A DNA stretch of 64,000 nucleotides. Source: Blastocatellia bacterium (GTDB taxonomy: Bacteria; Acidobacteriota; Blastocatellia; Chloracidobacteriales; JADJPF01). The position numbers were made by a program, and so were the translations under genes. Position 1 is the first letter of the stretch. Every line of letters starts with the position of its first letter. The notes under the pieces are model-generated. The model did no database searches, was not told the origin of the DNA, and saw only the letters and a list, made by a program, of their open reading frames with translations. This document shows, one piece after another, positions 8,254 through 15,377 of the stretch. The stretch covers positions 62,001 through 126,000 of the forward strand of contig JADJPF010000006.1 in the NCBI GenBank assembly GCA_016713405.1. Direction: 5' to 3'.

Positions 8254-10826
8254 TCAAATATTTGTCTTGCTTGCAGAATTTCTTGTTTTACAACCTTTGC
8301 AGTAGAACGAGAAATATTTCTAGCTGTATTTTGATTAGGTTTTATTGAAGTAATTATTGGCAACCAATCTTTAGGCAATGTTACCTGATAATTTCGCCCT
8401 GATTCAGTTAAAGCAATTGCTTGTTGCCAATTATGTTTAGAAAGTAGTTCAAAAAAGTTTTCTAATAACTTTTCTAAGCTTAGGTTTTCTTTATTATCTA
8501 ACTTAGTACAACTCCAGGCTGCCAACACTGTCCAAGAAAAGCTTGGAGGAAATCCCCAAGCATTACCTAAAATAGCTCTTTGCTTTACCCAAGTCTTAAC
8601 TGCTTTTAATAATTGACGAAATAGTTCTAAATCAATATGTTGGCTAACTATTTCTAGTAAAATTTCTATCTCCAAAACCCCTACTATAGTCTGCCAGCTA
8701 GTTGGGTCAAAATATTTTTGTGACGCGCTAGTCAGTGGAGCTAAAAACGGAAATTTTGTGCTATGTGCATAAAGTAAATCTATTTGAATACCATCGATTT
8801 CCATCTTAATAATAGGTACTTGAGCATTACCAACTATCCTAGCTTTTTGATAAATACCTGCAAGTTTTTCTTTAACTTGTAGAAGAAAATCTTGACCAGT
8901 TATGCTAGTTGGAATAATACAAATTATGTCCACATCACTAGCTTGTGTTTGTACTCCTAAATGAGCAGAGCCAATTAAATAAAGCAAAACTGCATCGCCT
9001 AAACATTCTTCACAAGCCTGTTTAATTATTGATAATACAGATTCTTGCCGCTGTTTGTGTTCTAAAGTTAAACTAGGATTTAGTTTCTCAATTAATGTTA
9101 TCAGACTAGTGTTTTTAGATTCAGTTTGAATATTATTTTGTCCAAGTGTAGCTTCACAAATAACTTCAAAAGGCTGATTACCTTGGCGATGAATTAAAGC
9201 AACTCTATCAACTAAAAAGTCTACTTCTTGCCAGGTAGGGAGTTTTTTCATTGCTGTAGCAGGATTATCAAATTGGCCTACGCTTAAATGAGGTGTAAAA
9301 CCATTAGACTTTTTGCTTTGCTCATCGCATTGAGGAAAAAGTTTAGCTAGAAGTGATTGTAATTTATGTAAAGCATTTGCAGGCTCGCTAACAGGTTCAA
9401 GCCAAGCTGTAGAGTTATTGCGATGGCTAAAAGTGCCATACTTAGTTAAAGTTACTTTAAATGGAGATAATTCTTTAAGAGTTTGAGAAATAACTTGTGC
9501 GGCTAAAGCAAAATGCTCTACAGGCAAAAATCCATAAATTAAAGTAATATGAGGCATCCAACGGTCAACTTTTTTATCATAAAGCTTGCGAATAGGTTGT
9601 ATTTTTTCCCAAAGCTCTTTTGGTGGAATAATTACAATTGCACTTTGATAAATTGGAGCAACGCTTCTTAATAACTCAATAGCATTATTTTTTAACTTTG
9701 CTAACACTCCAAAATGATCTGAAGCAAAAAGTCTTTCCCCTTTTGCGCTAATTGTTGGTTCATAAGCAAATAAATTAATGTTTTCTGCTTTCCAATTATT
9801 CTGTTTGCTACGTAATAATACTCTATCAAATCTTGCTAATCTACCTGATGAACTCATTATTTTAGCTAGTGGGTTAAGTTCTGGATTAAATGTATAACCT
9901 AATTCTTTAGGGTGTAATTCTTGCCAAAGATCCTTAAAGCTATAAAAAAGAAAATCTTGTTCATGTTCATCTGCTACTAAATTAAAGTCGCCTGCAATTA
10001 CCACATCACCCGCCATTGAGTCTAAATAATTTAATAATGTGTCCAACTGTTTAGCGCGAATTTGTTCAGAGTTATTAGTATGGCTACTAGTTAAATGTAC
10101 TGCGGCCAAATGCAAGGGGTTGTTGTTAACTTGCCAACTAGCTAATAAGACTCTTTTATAGTTAGAAAACCAATGGTCAGTTAAAGTAAAAGGAATACTC
10201 GCAAATATAACTAAGCCTTGTGATTGCAAGCTTAGGGCTGTTGGAGGTTCAGAACAATAATATTTTTCTAACCAAGGTTCTTTAAGCAATGCTTGAAAAA
10301 GCGTTTGTGTAACTTCTTGAAGTACAATAATATCTGCTTTTAATTCAGCTAAATATTTAATAATAAGTGGGATACGTTCAGCAGTATAAATTTTATCAGC
10401 CTCATATAAATCTGCTAAGACATTAAAAGTAACTATTTTTAGTTCTTTTGCTAAAACATTTGGTTGTATTTGTTCAAAGCTTTGCCAAGAATTTAATTGG
10501 TAATAATAAGTTGGTTGAGGTGAGAAAGTAGCTAAAGTTTTTTCTATTGTTTGATTAGTGTTTATTATTTCCTGCCAGGCATCTTTTGGAAGTTCTCCAC
10601 TAGAAAAAAGGTCTATATGCTCGTCGCGGCTCCAAACCATAGTATTTAAGCAGCGAATATAGCGGACTCGATGCCAAGGAATATCACCGTTAGCATCCCA
10701 ATCTACAAGCTTTTTTTCCCGAATGCCTGAACTAGATAAGCGATCTTGATAACCAATAATAAAAACCGTTGGATCTAATCGCTTATCCCAAATTATTCGG
10801 TGATAAATTTCATGACTAGGTAGCAT
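8232..10826 (-). CDS. Multidomain RNA end-processing protein: MJ1316/DUF504 - EEP - 2H (LigT-like) - eukaryotic-type poly(A) polymerase
   Basis: 864 residues, about 990 with the shifted tail. 1-75: MJ1316/DUF504 domain (EIYHRIIWDKRLD, GDIPWHRVRYIR), proposed to recognise RNA cyclic-phosphate ends. 125-378: endonuclease/exonuclease/phosphatase fold with Asn135, Glu171, His244, GDFN at 279-282, Asp334 and SDH at 369-371, all expected catalytic residues. 392-560: two-histidine phosphoesterase with HIT at 426-428 and HLS at 513-515. 585-864: class I poly(A) polymerase nucleotidyltransferase with GS at 619-620, Asp631/Asp633 and Asp683, then the PAP central domain (LLKAVKTWVKQRAILGN; LPIITSIKP, NISRST). 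Bacteria normally use an unrelated PcnB-type enzyme. No signal peptide, so cytoplasmic. It follows an ADP-ribosylglycohydrolase-like gene by 44 bases. Role inferred: healing and tailing of damaged RNA. Confidence 0.9.
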   Translation of the reverse strand: MLPSHEIYHRIIWDKRLDPTVFIIGYQDRLSSSGIREKKLVDWDANGDIPWHRVRYIRCLNTMVWSRDEHIDLFSSGELPKDAWQEIINTNQTIEKTLATFSPQPTYYYQLNSWQSFEQIQPNVLAKELKIVTFNVLADLYEADKIYTAERIPLIIKYLAELKADIIVLQEVTQTLFQALLKEPWLEKYYCSEPPTALSLQSQGLVIFASIPFTLTDHWFSNYKRVLLASWQVNNNPLHLAAVHLTSSHTNNSEQIRAKQLDTLLNYLDSMAGDVVIAGDFNLVADEHEQDFLFYSFKDLWQELHPKELGYTFNPELNPLAKIMSSSGRLARFDRVLLRSKQNNWKAENINLFAYEPTISAKGERLFASDHFGVLAKLKNNAIELLRSVAPIYQSAIVIIPPKELWEKIQPIRKLYDKKVDRWMPHITLIYGFLPVEHFALAAQVISQTLKELSPFKVTLTKYGTFSHRNNSTAWLEPVSEPANALHKLQSLLAKLFPQCDEQSKKSNGFTPHLSVGQFDNPATAMKKLPTWQEVDFLVDRVALIHRQGNQPFEVICEATLGQNNIQTESKNTSLITLIEKLNPSLTLEHKQRQESVLSIIKQACEECLGDAVLLYLIGSAHLGVQTQASDVDIICIIPTSITGQDFLLQVKEKLAGIYQKARIVGNAQVPIIKMEIDGIQIDLLYAHSTKFPFLAPLTSASQKYFDPTSWQTIVGVLEIEILLEIVSQHIDLELFRQLLKAVKTWVKQRAILGNAWGFPPSFSWTVLAAWSCTKLDNKENLSLEKLLENFFELLSKHNWQQAIALTESGRNYQVTLPKDWLPIITSIKPNQNTARNISRSTAKVVKQEILQARQIFEKLNLAI

Positions 10827-10834
10827 ATTTTATT

Positions 10835-10854
10835 CCCAGCCCCGAAAGGCTGGG
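10835..10854 (-). promoter_or_regulatory. REP-like hairpin just upstream of the RNA-repair gene start
   Basis: CCCAGCC/GGCTGGG, a 7-bp perfect stem with a 6-base loop, ends 8 bases before the ATG at 10826. The GGGA most likely to serve as ribosome binding site is the 3' arm of the stem, so the hairpin could limit initiation or make it depend on translation of the upstream gene. The same CCCAG-type palindrome occurs at 477-496 and 40116-40139, so it may simply be a dispersed repeat. Confidence 0.6.
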
Positions 10855-10870
10855 TAATTACAAGGTTTAA

Positions 10871-11776
10871 TTACTGCAAGCTTAATTCATAAAGGCGAGA
10901 AGATAAAACATCAATTCGATCATTTCCTATAAGTTGGAAGATCCAACGTTCAGAAATTGCTGAACGACCAAATTTTGCTCCTAAAAACGCCCCTGTTAAT
11001 GCTCCAACAGCATCGGGAGACTCTCCACCTAAAGTAGCAACTTGCATTAAGCCACTTTCTAAAGATTTACTGTTAACTAAAAACCAAAGTGCAGCTTGAA
11101 GTGTTGTAGGAGCATAACCAGAAGTGTCTAAATCCTCAAATTTTAATTGATCTACTTTGCTTATTGCTTCTAAAAGTCGCTCATCTTTATCACGAGCAAA
11201 ATCTTTTACTTTGGATAATGGGTTTGTCTCACCCTTAAGTAATAAACTAACAGTGTAATTAACTATGACTGAACCATGTGTGCAGCGTTCATCCCAATGA
11301 GTTATGCGAGAACAAGTTATAGAATCTGCAATTAATTGATCTGGTTTTTGCCAGCGTAACATTCCTAGAGGGATACCATAAATAAGGCTTGCACTACCAG
11401 CAACTTGTAAAGTAGTGTCATAGGCCGCGCCTTCGCTAGCTTCCTGCCAACGTTCGCCCTCAAGCATTCTTTCTAAAACATGACGAGTAAAACGACCCAT
11501 ATCTTTTGGATGACTTTTTAACCAACCTACAAAACGATAGGCGATATTATCGGGTTTGAAGGCTCTTTGAGTACAAATTGATTCTAGAACAGAAACCATC
11601 ATTTGCCCTTCGTCGGTATATTCGCCAGGATCCAGGTTTAATTTTCCTCCTCCTCGTGGGCCATCAATTTGGCCGTATTTCTGTGCAATAGCTTCTCGTG
11701 TTTCTCCAATACCAATTGCTGCCATTGCATCCCCAAGAGCTAATCCTAGTAAACAGCCTTCAAATCTACTACGCAT
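10871..11776 (-). CDS. ADP-ribosylglycohydrolase (DraG/ARH) family protein
   Basis: 301 residues of the all-helical ARH fold, which removes ADP-ribose from proteins or nucleic acids using a two-metal site. The N-terminus FEGCLLGLALGDAM is the family hallmark. The first metal motif is YTDEGQM (Thr54-Asp55-Glu56; usual form TDDT). The C-terminal motif is GGESPDAVGALTGAFLGAKFG (usual GGDTDTIGA). Acidic ligands are thus present but substituted, so activity is likely altered or at least unproven. ATG at 11776 has AAAGGAG 8 bases upstream and is preferred over a TTG 18 bases earlier. It lies immediately upstream of the RNA end-processing gene on the same strand, with a terminator on its far side, suggesting a two-gene operon. 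Confidence 0.86.
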   Translation of the reverse strand: MRSRFEGCLLGLALGDAMAAIGIGETREAIAQKYGQIDGPRGGGKLNLDPGEYTDEGQMMVSVLESICTQRAFKPDNIAYRFVGWLKSHPKDMGRFTRHVLERMLEGERWQEASEGAAYDTTLQVAGSASLIYGIPLGMLRWQKPDQLIADSITCSRITHWDERCTHGSVIVNYTVSLLLKGETNPLSKVKDFARDKDERLLEAISKVDQLKFEDLDTSGYAPTTLQAALWFLVNSKSLESGLMQVATLGGESPDAVGALTGAFLGAKFGRSAISERWIFQLIGNDRIDVLSSRLYELSLQ

Positions 11777-11873
11777 TAATATCACTCCTTTCAAATTTTT
11801 CTATTTTTTAGTTTCTCGCTATTCTACTTACTAAAACCTTTTGTCTCAAGCAGCTATCACCAAGAAAAACAAA

Positions 11874-11905
11874 TGGCAGCAAGGATTATATTTTCCCTGC
11901 TGCCA
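11874..11905 (-). terminator. Intrinsic terminator-like hairpin
   Basis: TGGCAGCAAGG pairs with CCCTGCTGCCA (10 of 11 pairs) around a 10-base loop. On the minus strand it is followed by TTTGTTTTTCTT. It ends the upstream minus-strand gene for the peptidoglycan-binding protein and separates it from the ADP-ribosylglycohydrolase gene. Confidence 0.75.
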
Positions 11906-11929
11906 ATCAAAAAGCTACTTCTTCTAAAC

Positions 11930-13591
11930 TTACGCATTATCACCAAAACCGTCGGTATAAAAACCATTTTCGATTTGGTGAATGTCATATAATTTGGCTT
12001 CTAAATTGTTGATTGATTTACCACTTGTTATTGATTGTAAGGTAGCCATTCCGCTTTTTGCCATATTATGCCAGTAAATTAATTCTGTGCTACCAATTAC
12101 ATCTAAATTCTTTTCATCTTTATTTTTAGGTAAAACTCTCATTTCATCAGCATAATTATTAGATTTACAAGCGTAAAAAGCCCAAATTTGGTAACGATCT
12201 TTATCAAATTGTGTTTGTTCTAACTGATTGCCTGAAGCTTTCAAAATATCATTCATATGTGCATCATAACCAGCTTTTGCTTTGCCTGAAGTATGAGCAG
12301 AAGAGTTTGAACCAATTACGTAATTTCCTGCGGCAGATTCTTTAGTGTCAAAGTCTGGGCCTGTACCATAACGAGCATGTCCCATATAAATTGTCATATC
12401 ACTATTAACTAAACCTTGTTCAAACTTTTTAACTGCTTCTGGTGTGTTTGGATTAACAAGTTGGACAAGACTTTCAATAGTTTTTCCTTTATAGGTAAAT
12501 TGCTTGTTATAGAATGCTACACCTTCAGGTAAATTTGCTGTGTCATAACCAGCACGTTTTAACAGTTCAGCATCAGCAGATTTGTTTACATCTAATGAGC
12601 GATAACCATCTTTGGAAAGCTCTGTGCGGAGTTTACCAAGCTCAGTGTTATGCCAATCTGCTTCATCAAAACCAACAGCAAAAGTTGTTGTTAGAAAACC
12701 ATCTGAAAATAGGCGTTCATATTCTGGGAATTTTTCTAATTGTTGGCCTGGTGCAGGGCTTAAGCGATCCATTTCACGTAGTGTTGCACGGTCTAAAACT
12801 CCAGTAACAGGAAGGTTTTGAGCGCGTTGGAAAGATTTTAATAAGCGAGCAGTTTCGCCACCTAATGCACCATCTACCCCATAAACAGGAGCGTTATAGC
12901 CCATATCTTTTAGAGCTTGTTGGACTTTTTTAACTATATCGCCATTATCAGCACGATTAAGTGTTTTGCCACCCATTAAAATTTCTTGAAGTCTTGTATC
13001 ACCTGCAAAACGAGTATTTTGCAGTGTAGCAGTTTGTCCAGCAGCTGGAGCAGCTTTATCTAAAGCTAGTAATGTTGCTAAATCTATTTGACCTGTAACA
13101 GCTAAATTTTGTTCACGTTGAAATTGTTGAATTGCTGAACGTGTACCTAAGCCATAAACGCCATCCGCACCACCTTTAACAACAAAGCCTAAATCAACTA
13201 AAGTTTGTTGGACTTGTTTAACGCCTTCGCTTTTCTTTGCTACAACTCCACCTTGTAAAATAGTTTGCAAGCTTGGTTCGCTAGCAAAACGGCTATTTGT
13301 TAATTGTGGCACTGTAGGAGCAGCAACGTTATCTGTTGCAAAAATATTTTCCCGTTTTTGGCTTGCTTGCATAGCATTAGCGATTTGATCACGAGCTTGA
13401 AAACTATCTAATGTATTAACTGCTCGATTTCCCATTTGTGGAGCGCGTAAAGTGCGATTTTGTGAGCTTACTTGATTTACTTGATTTGTTGGTAAACTTT
13501 GAACTTCTTCATTTACTTGAGCATTATTAACTTGATTAATATTATTATTGTCAACTACGTTAGTTAAATTATTTTGTCTATCTATCTTCAT
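11930..13591 (-). CDS. Protein with two peptidoglycan-binding domains and a C-terminal His/Cys domain
   Basis: 553 residues. 1-90 is an Asn/Gln-rich leader without a Sec signal peptide. Two peptidoglycan-binding type 1 repeats follow (about 118-178 and 213-278), each preceded by a similar linker (NSRFASEPSLQTIL; NTRFAGDTRLQEIL) and containing DGVYGLGTRSAIQQFQ or DGALGGETARLLKSFQ. The C-terminal ~260 residues are unassigned; IYMGHARYG (His405) and WAFYACKSNNY (Cys475) recall the hydrophobic-HG and hydrophobic-AC blocks of clan CD (caspase-like) peptidases, which is inference only. It probably acts in the cell wall or on a secreted target, yet no classical export signal is visible. The leader resembles that of the subtilase at 53395. 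Confidence 0.75.
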   Translation of the reverse strand: MKIDRQNNLTNVVDNNNINQVNNAQVNEEVQSLPTNQVNQVSSQNRTLRAPQMGNRAVNTLDSFQARDQIANAMQASQKRENIFATDNVAAPTVPQLTNSRFASEPSLQTILQGGVVAKKSEGVKQVQQTLVDLGFVVKGGADGVYGLGTRSAIQQFQREQNLAVTGQIDLATLLALDKAAPAAGQTATLQNTRFAGDTRLQEILMGGKTLNRADNGDIVKKVQQALKDMGYNAPVYGVDGALGGETARLLKSFQRAQNLPVTGVLDRATLREMDRLSPAPGQQLEKFPEYERLFSDGFLTTTFAVGFDEADWHNTELGKLRTELSKDGYRSLDVNKSADAELLKRAGYDTANLPEGVAFYNKQFTYKGKTIESLVQLVNPNTPEAVKKFEQGLVNSDMTIYMGHARYGTGPDFDTKESAAGNYVIGSNSSAHTSGKAKAGYDAHMNDILKASGNQLEQTQFDKDRYQIWAFYACKSNNYADEMRVLPKNKDEKNLDVIGSTELIYWHNMAKSGMATLQSITSGKSINNLEAKLYDIHQIENGFYTDGFGDNA

Positions 13592-13893
13592 ATTACTCCC
13601 GAATTATTTATTAATTATTAGATTTTTAATTTTTGTAAATTGGTTATACCACTGAATATACATTCACTTTTTTTCTAACGCAAGAAAAATTTTTAATTTT
13701 TATAAAAATTTTTTGTCCCATTGGTCTAAGATTAAGCGGTTAGTTTTCATCAACCTATAAGCAATTGAAATTTTATTATTTAACCCGCTAGACTTTTTTA
13801 ACAAGTCTTTAAGCTTTCTATTAGTTAGCTTGCAGTCATGTAAAACAATAATATAAGATAGTGCCAAAATCGGAAGTCAGGAGAGTTTATTTA
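13592..13893. other. 302-bp divergent intergenic region
   Basis: Very A/T-rich spacer between the minus-strand peptidoglycan-binding protein and the plus-strand Trm112-like gene; both promoters must be here. I see no ORF, RNA gene or strong palindrome. A GTG at 13861 is in frame with the downstream gene but has no ribosome binding site of its own. Confidence 0.5.
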
Positions 13894-14085
13894 ATGGCAA
13901 TTAGTAAAGATCTGTTAGATATGTTAGTTTGTCCTGTTTGTAAAGTTAAAGTGCGACTTAAGACAGATGACAGCGGTTTTAATTGTCAAAAATGCCATCG
14001 TACTTATCCAATAATTGACGATATTCCTAAAATGCTTGCTGATGAAGCAGTTATTGAAGAACTTCCTGAAACAAGCCTGAAGTAA
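13894..14085 (+). CDS. Trm112/YcaR family zinc-ribbon-like protein
   Basis: 63 residues with the Trm112 signature: SKDLLDMLVCPVCK, then FNCQKCHRTYPIIDDIPKML, giving a CxxC...CxxC zinc ribbon. In eukaryotes Trm112 activates several methyltransferases; bacterial relatives (YcaR) are small stand-alone proteins often found beside envelope-sugar genes, which fits the glycosyltransferase that follows after 9 bases. ATG at 13894 is chosen because GGAG lies 10 bases upstream; the GTG 33 bases earlier would add a tail not seen in the family. Four cysteines are retained, so metal binding is expected. Confidence 0.88.
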   Translation: MAISKDLLDMLVCPVCKVKVRLKTDDSGFNCQKCHRTYPIIDDIPKMLADEAVIEELPETSLK

Positions 14086-14094
14086 GTATATTTA

Positions 14095-15159
14095 ATGAGT
14101 ATATTAGATAAACCTTTGCACCGTGTTTTATTAATTAGACTAAGATCTATTGGTGATACGGTGTTGATGACTCCTTGCCTAACAGCATTAAAAAATTGGA
14201 ATCCCTCTTTAGAAATAGATGTTTTATTAGAATCTTTGTCCGCACCTGTTTTAAGTAATCACCCTCAAGTATCTAAGCTATTTGTTTTACCCAAAGTTTC
14301 AGGTGAATTAGCAAAAATTCGCGCTCGTTGGCAAATAATTAAAAGCCTTCGCGCCCAATCTTATGATTTAGCTGTAAATTTACATGGAGGAACTACGGGG
14401 TTATTTTTAGCAAAATTATCTGGAGCAAAAAAAACTTTGGGCTATAAAGCCAGCAGATATTCATCTTTGCTATCACTTGCAGCACCCAACCCGGAAATCA
14501 TTTGGCAAAAAGATCAAATTCATTGCGTAGAGCAACAATTAGGCTTACTTAAATGGGCAGGTGTAGAGGTAAATATTCCTTCAGCCTTAAGCCTAGCAAC
14601 AGATCCGCTAGCTAAACAAACTATAGAAACAAAATTAGTTGGAATTAAAAAACCTTTTTTATTAATTCATCCTGCGGCAGCATTTCAGTCTAAGCAATGG
14701 GAAGCTAAAAACTTTGCCGCAGTTATTGAGCATATTTTCAATCGTTACAAAATACCTGCTATTTTGGCTGTAGCTAAAAATGAAGCGCAGGTAGCAGAAA
14801 AAATAAAATCTTTTACCAAAGTACCATTAACTAGCTTTGTAGACTTAAACTTATCTGAATTAATGGCTTTAATAGAGCAATCCAGCCTATTTTTAGGAAA
14901 TGATAGCGGCCCGGCTCATATTGCTGCTGCATTTCAAAAACCTATTGTAGTAATTTTTGGCTCATCAAACTCAAAGGTTTGGCATCCTTGGCTAACAGAC
15001 TATAAATTACTTAAGGCAGATCTTCCTTGTATTCCCTGTTCTGGCTATAGCTGCTCAGAATTTCCTGAACCAGAATGTATCAAGAAAATTACTGTAGAGA
15101 GTGTAATTAATGCGTTAGAAGAACTTTTAGCAAACTCTCTACAATCATTTTTAGTTTAG
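14095..15159 (+). CDS. Glycosyltransferase family 9 (ADP-heptose:LPS heptosyltransferase-like)
   Basis: 354 residues of a GT-B fold enzyme that transfers heptose (or a related sugar) to the lipopolysaccharide core on the cytoplasmic face of the inner membrane. The N-terminal Rossmann part begins RVLLIRLRSIGDTVLMTPCL, the family start. The C-terminal half carries LFLGNDSGPAHIAAAFQKP and VVIFGSSNSKVWHPW, the nucleotide-sugar site. Length is normal. It sits 9 bases after the Trm112-like gene. The protein supports a Gram-negative outer membrane. Which acceptor it uses cannot be read. It converges with the alpha-2-macroglobulin gene, leaving only 8 bases and no visible terminator. Confidence 0.88.
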   Translation: MSILDKPLHRVLLIRLRSIGDTVLMTPCLTALKNWNPSLEIDVLLESLSAPVLSNHPQVSKLFVLPKVSGELAKIRARWQIIKSLRAQSYDLAVNLHGGTTGLFLAKLSGAKKTLGYKASRYSSLLSLAAPNPEIIWQKDQIHCVEQQLGLLKWAGVEVNIPSALSLATDPLAKQTIETKLVGIKKPFLLIHPAAAFQSKQWEAKNFAAVIEHIFNRYKIPAILAVAKNEAQVAEKIKSFTKVPLTSFVDLNLSELMALIEQSSLFLGNDSGPAHIAAAFQKPIVVIFGSSNSKVWHPWLTDYKLLKADLPCIPCSGYSCSEFPEPECIKKITVESVINALEELLANSLQSFLV

Positions 15160-15167
15160 TTATTAAC

Positions 15168-15377
15168 TTATTGATAAATTACTACTTTATCTGTCTTACT
15201 TCTACCAAAAGTTTCTGGATGATACATTTCTTCTGCTTTTGTTGGTGGCACTACAAAAGAACCAATTGTTGTAGCACGTGCAACATAGCTATAAGTATAA
15301 ACACCGTCCCAAAGTAGCTGTGTAAAAGCTTCTATTCTCTCATCTCTAAAATTTTCGATGTTGATACCAAGTCCCAT
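15168..15377 (-). CDS. Alpha-2-macroglobulin family protein, last piece (frameshifted)
   Basis: The final ~65 residues of the alpha-2-macroglobulin-like protein. RDERIEAFTQLLWDGVY, YSYVARATT and GSFVVPPTKAEEMYHPE are the standard end of the bacterial receptor-binding-like domain. The preceding frame ends WWYGTWYQHRKF and stops. Removing one T from the TTTT near 15357 joins it directly to RDERIEAF. The ATG at 15377 is therefore internal and the piece is not a separate gene. Reconstructed gene span 15168-21398. Confidence 0.8.
   Translation of the reverse strand: MGLGINIENFRDERIEAFTQLLWDGVYTYSYVARATTIGSFVVPPTKAEEMYHPETFGRSKTDKVVIYQ

Noticed and set aside
12514..12821. Two plus-strand ORFs of 97 and 69 codons inside the peptidoglycan-binding gene
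   Set aside because: They lie wholly antisense to a well-supported protein and show no conserved motif.
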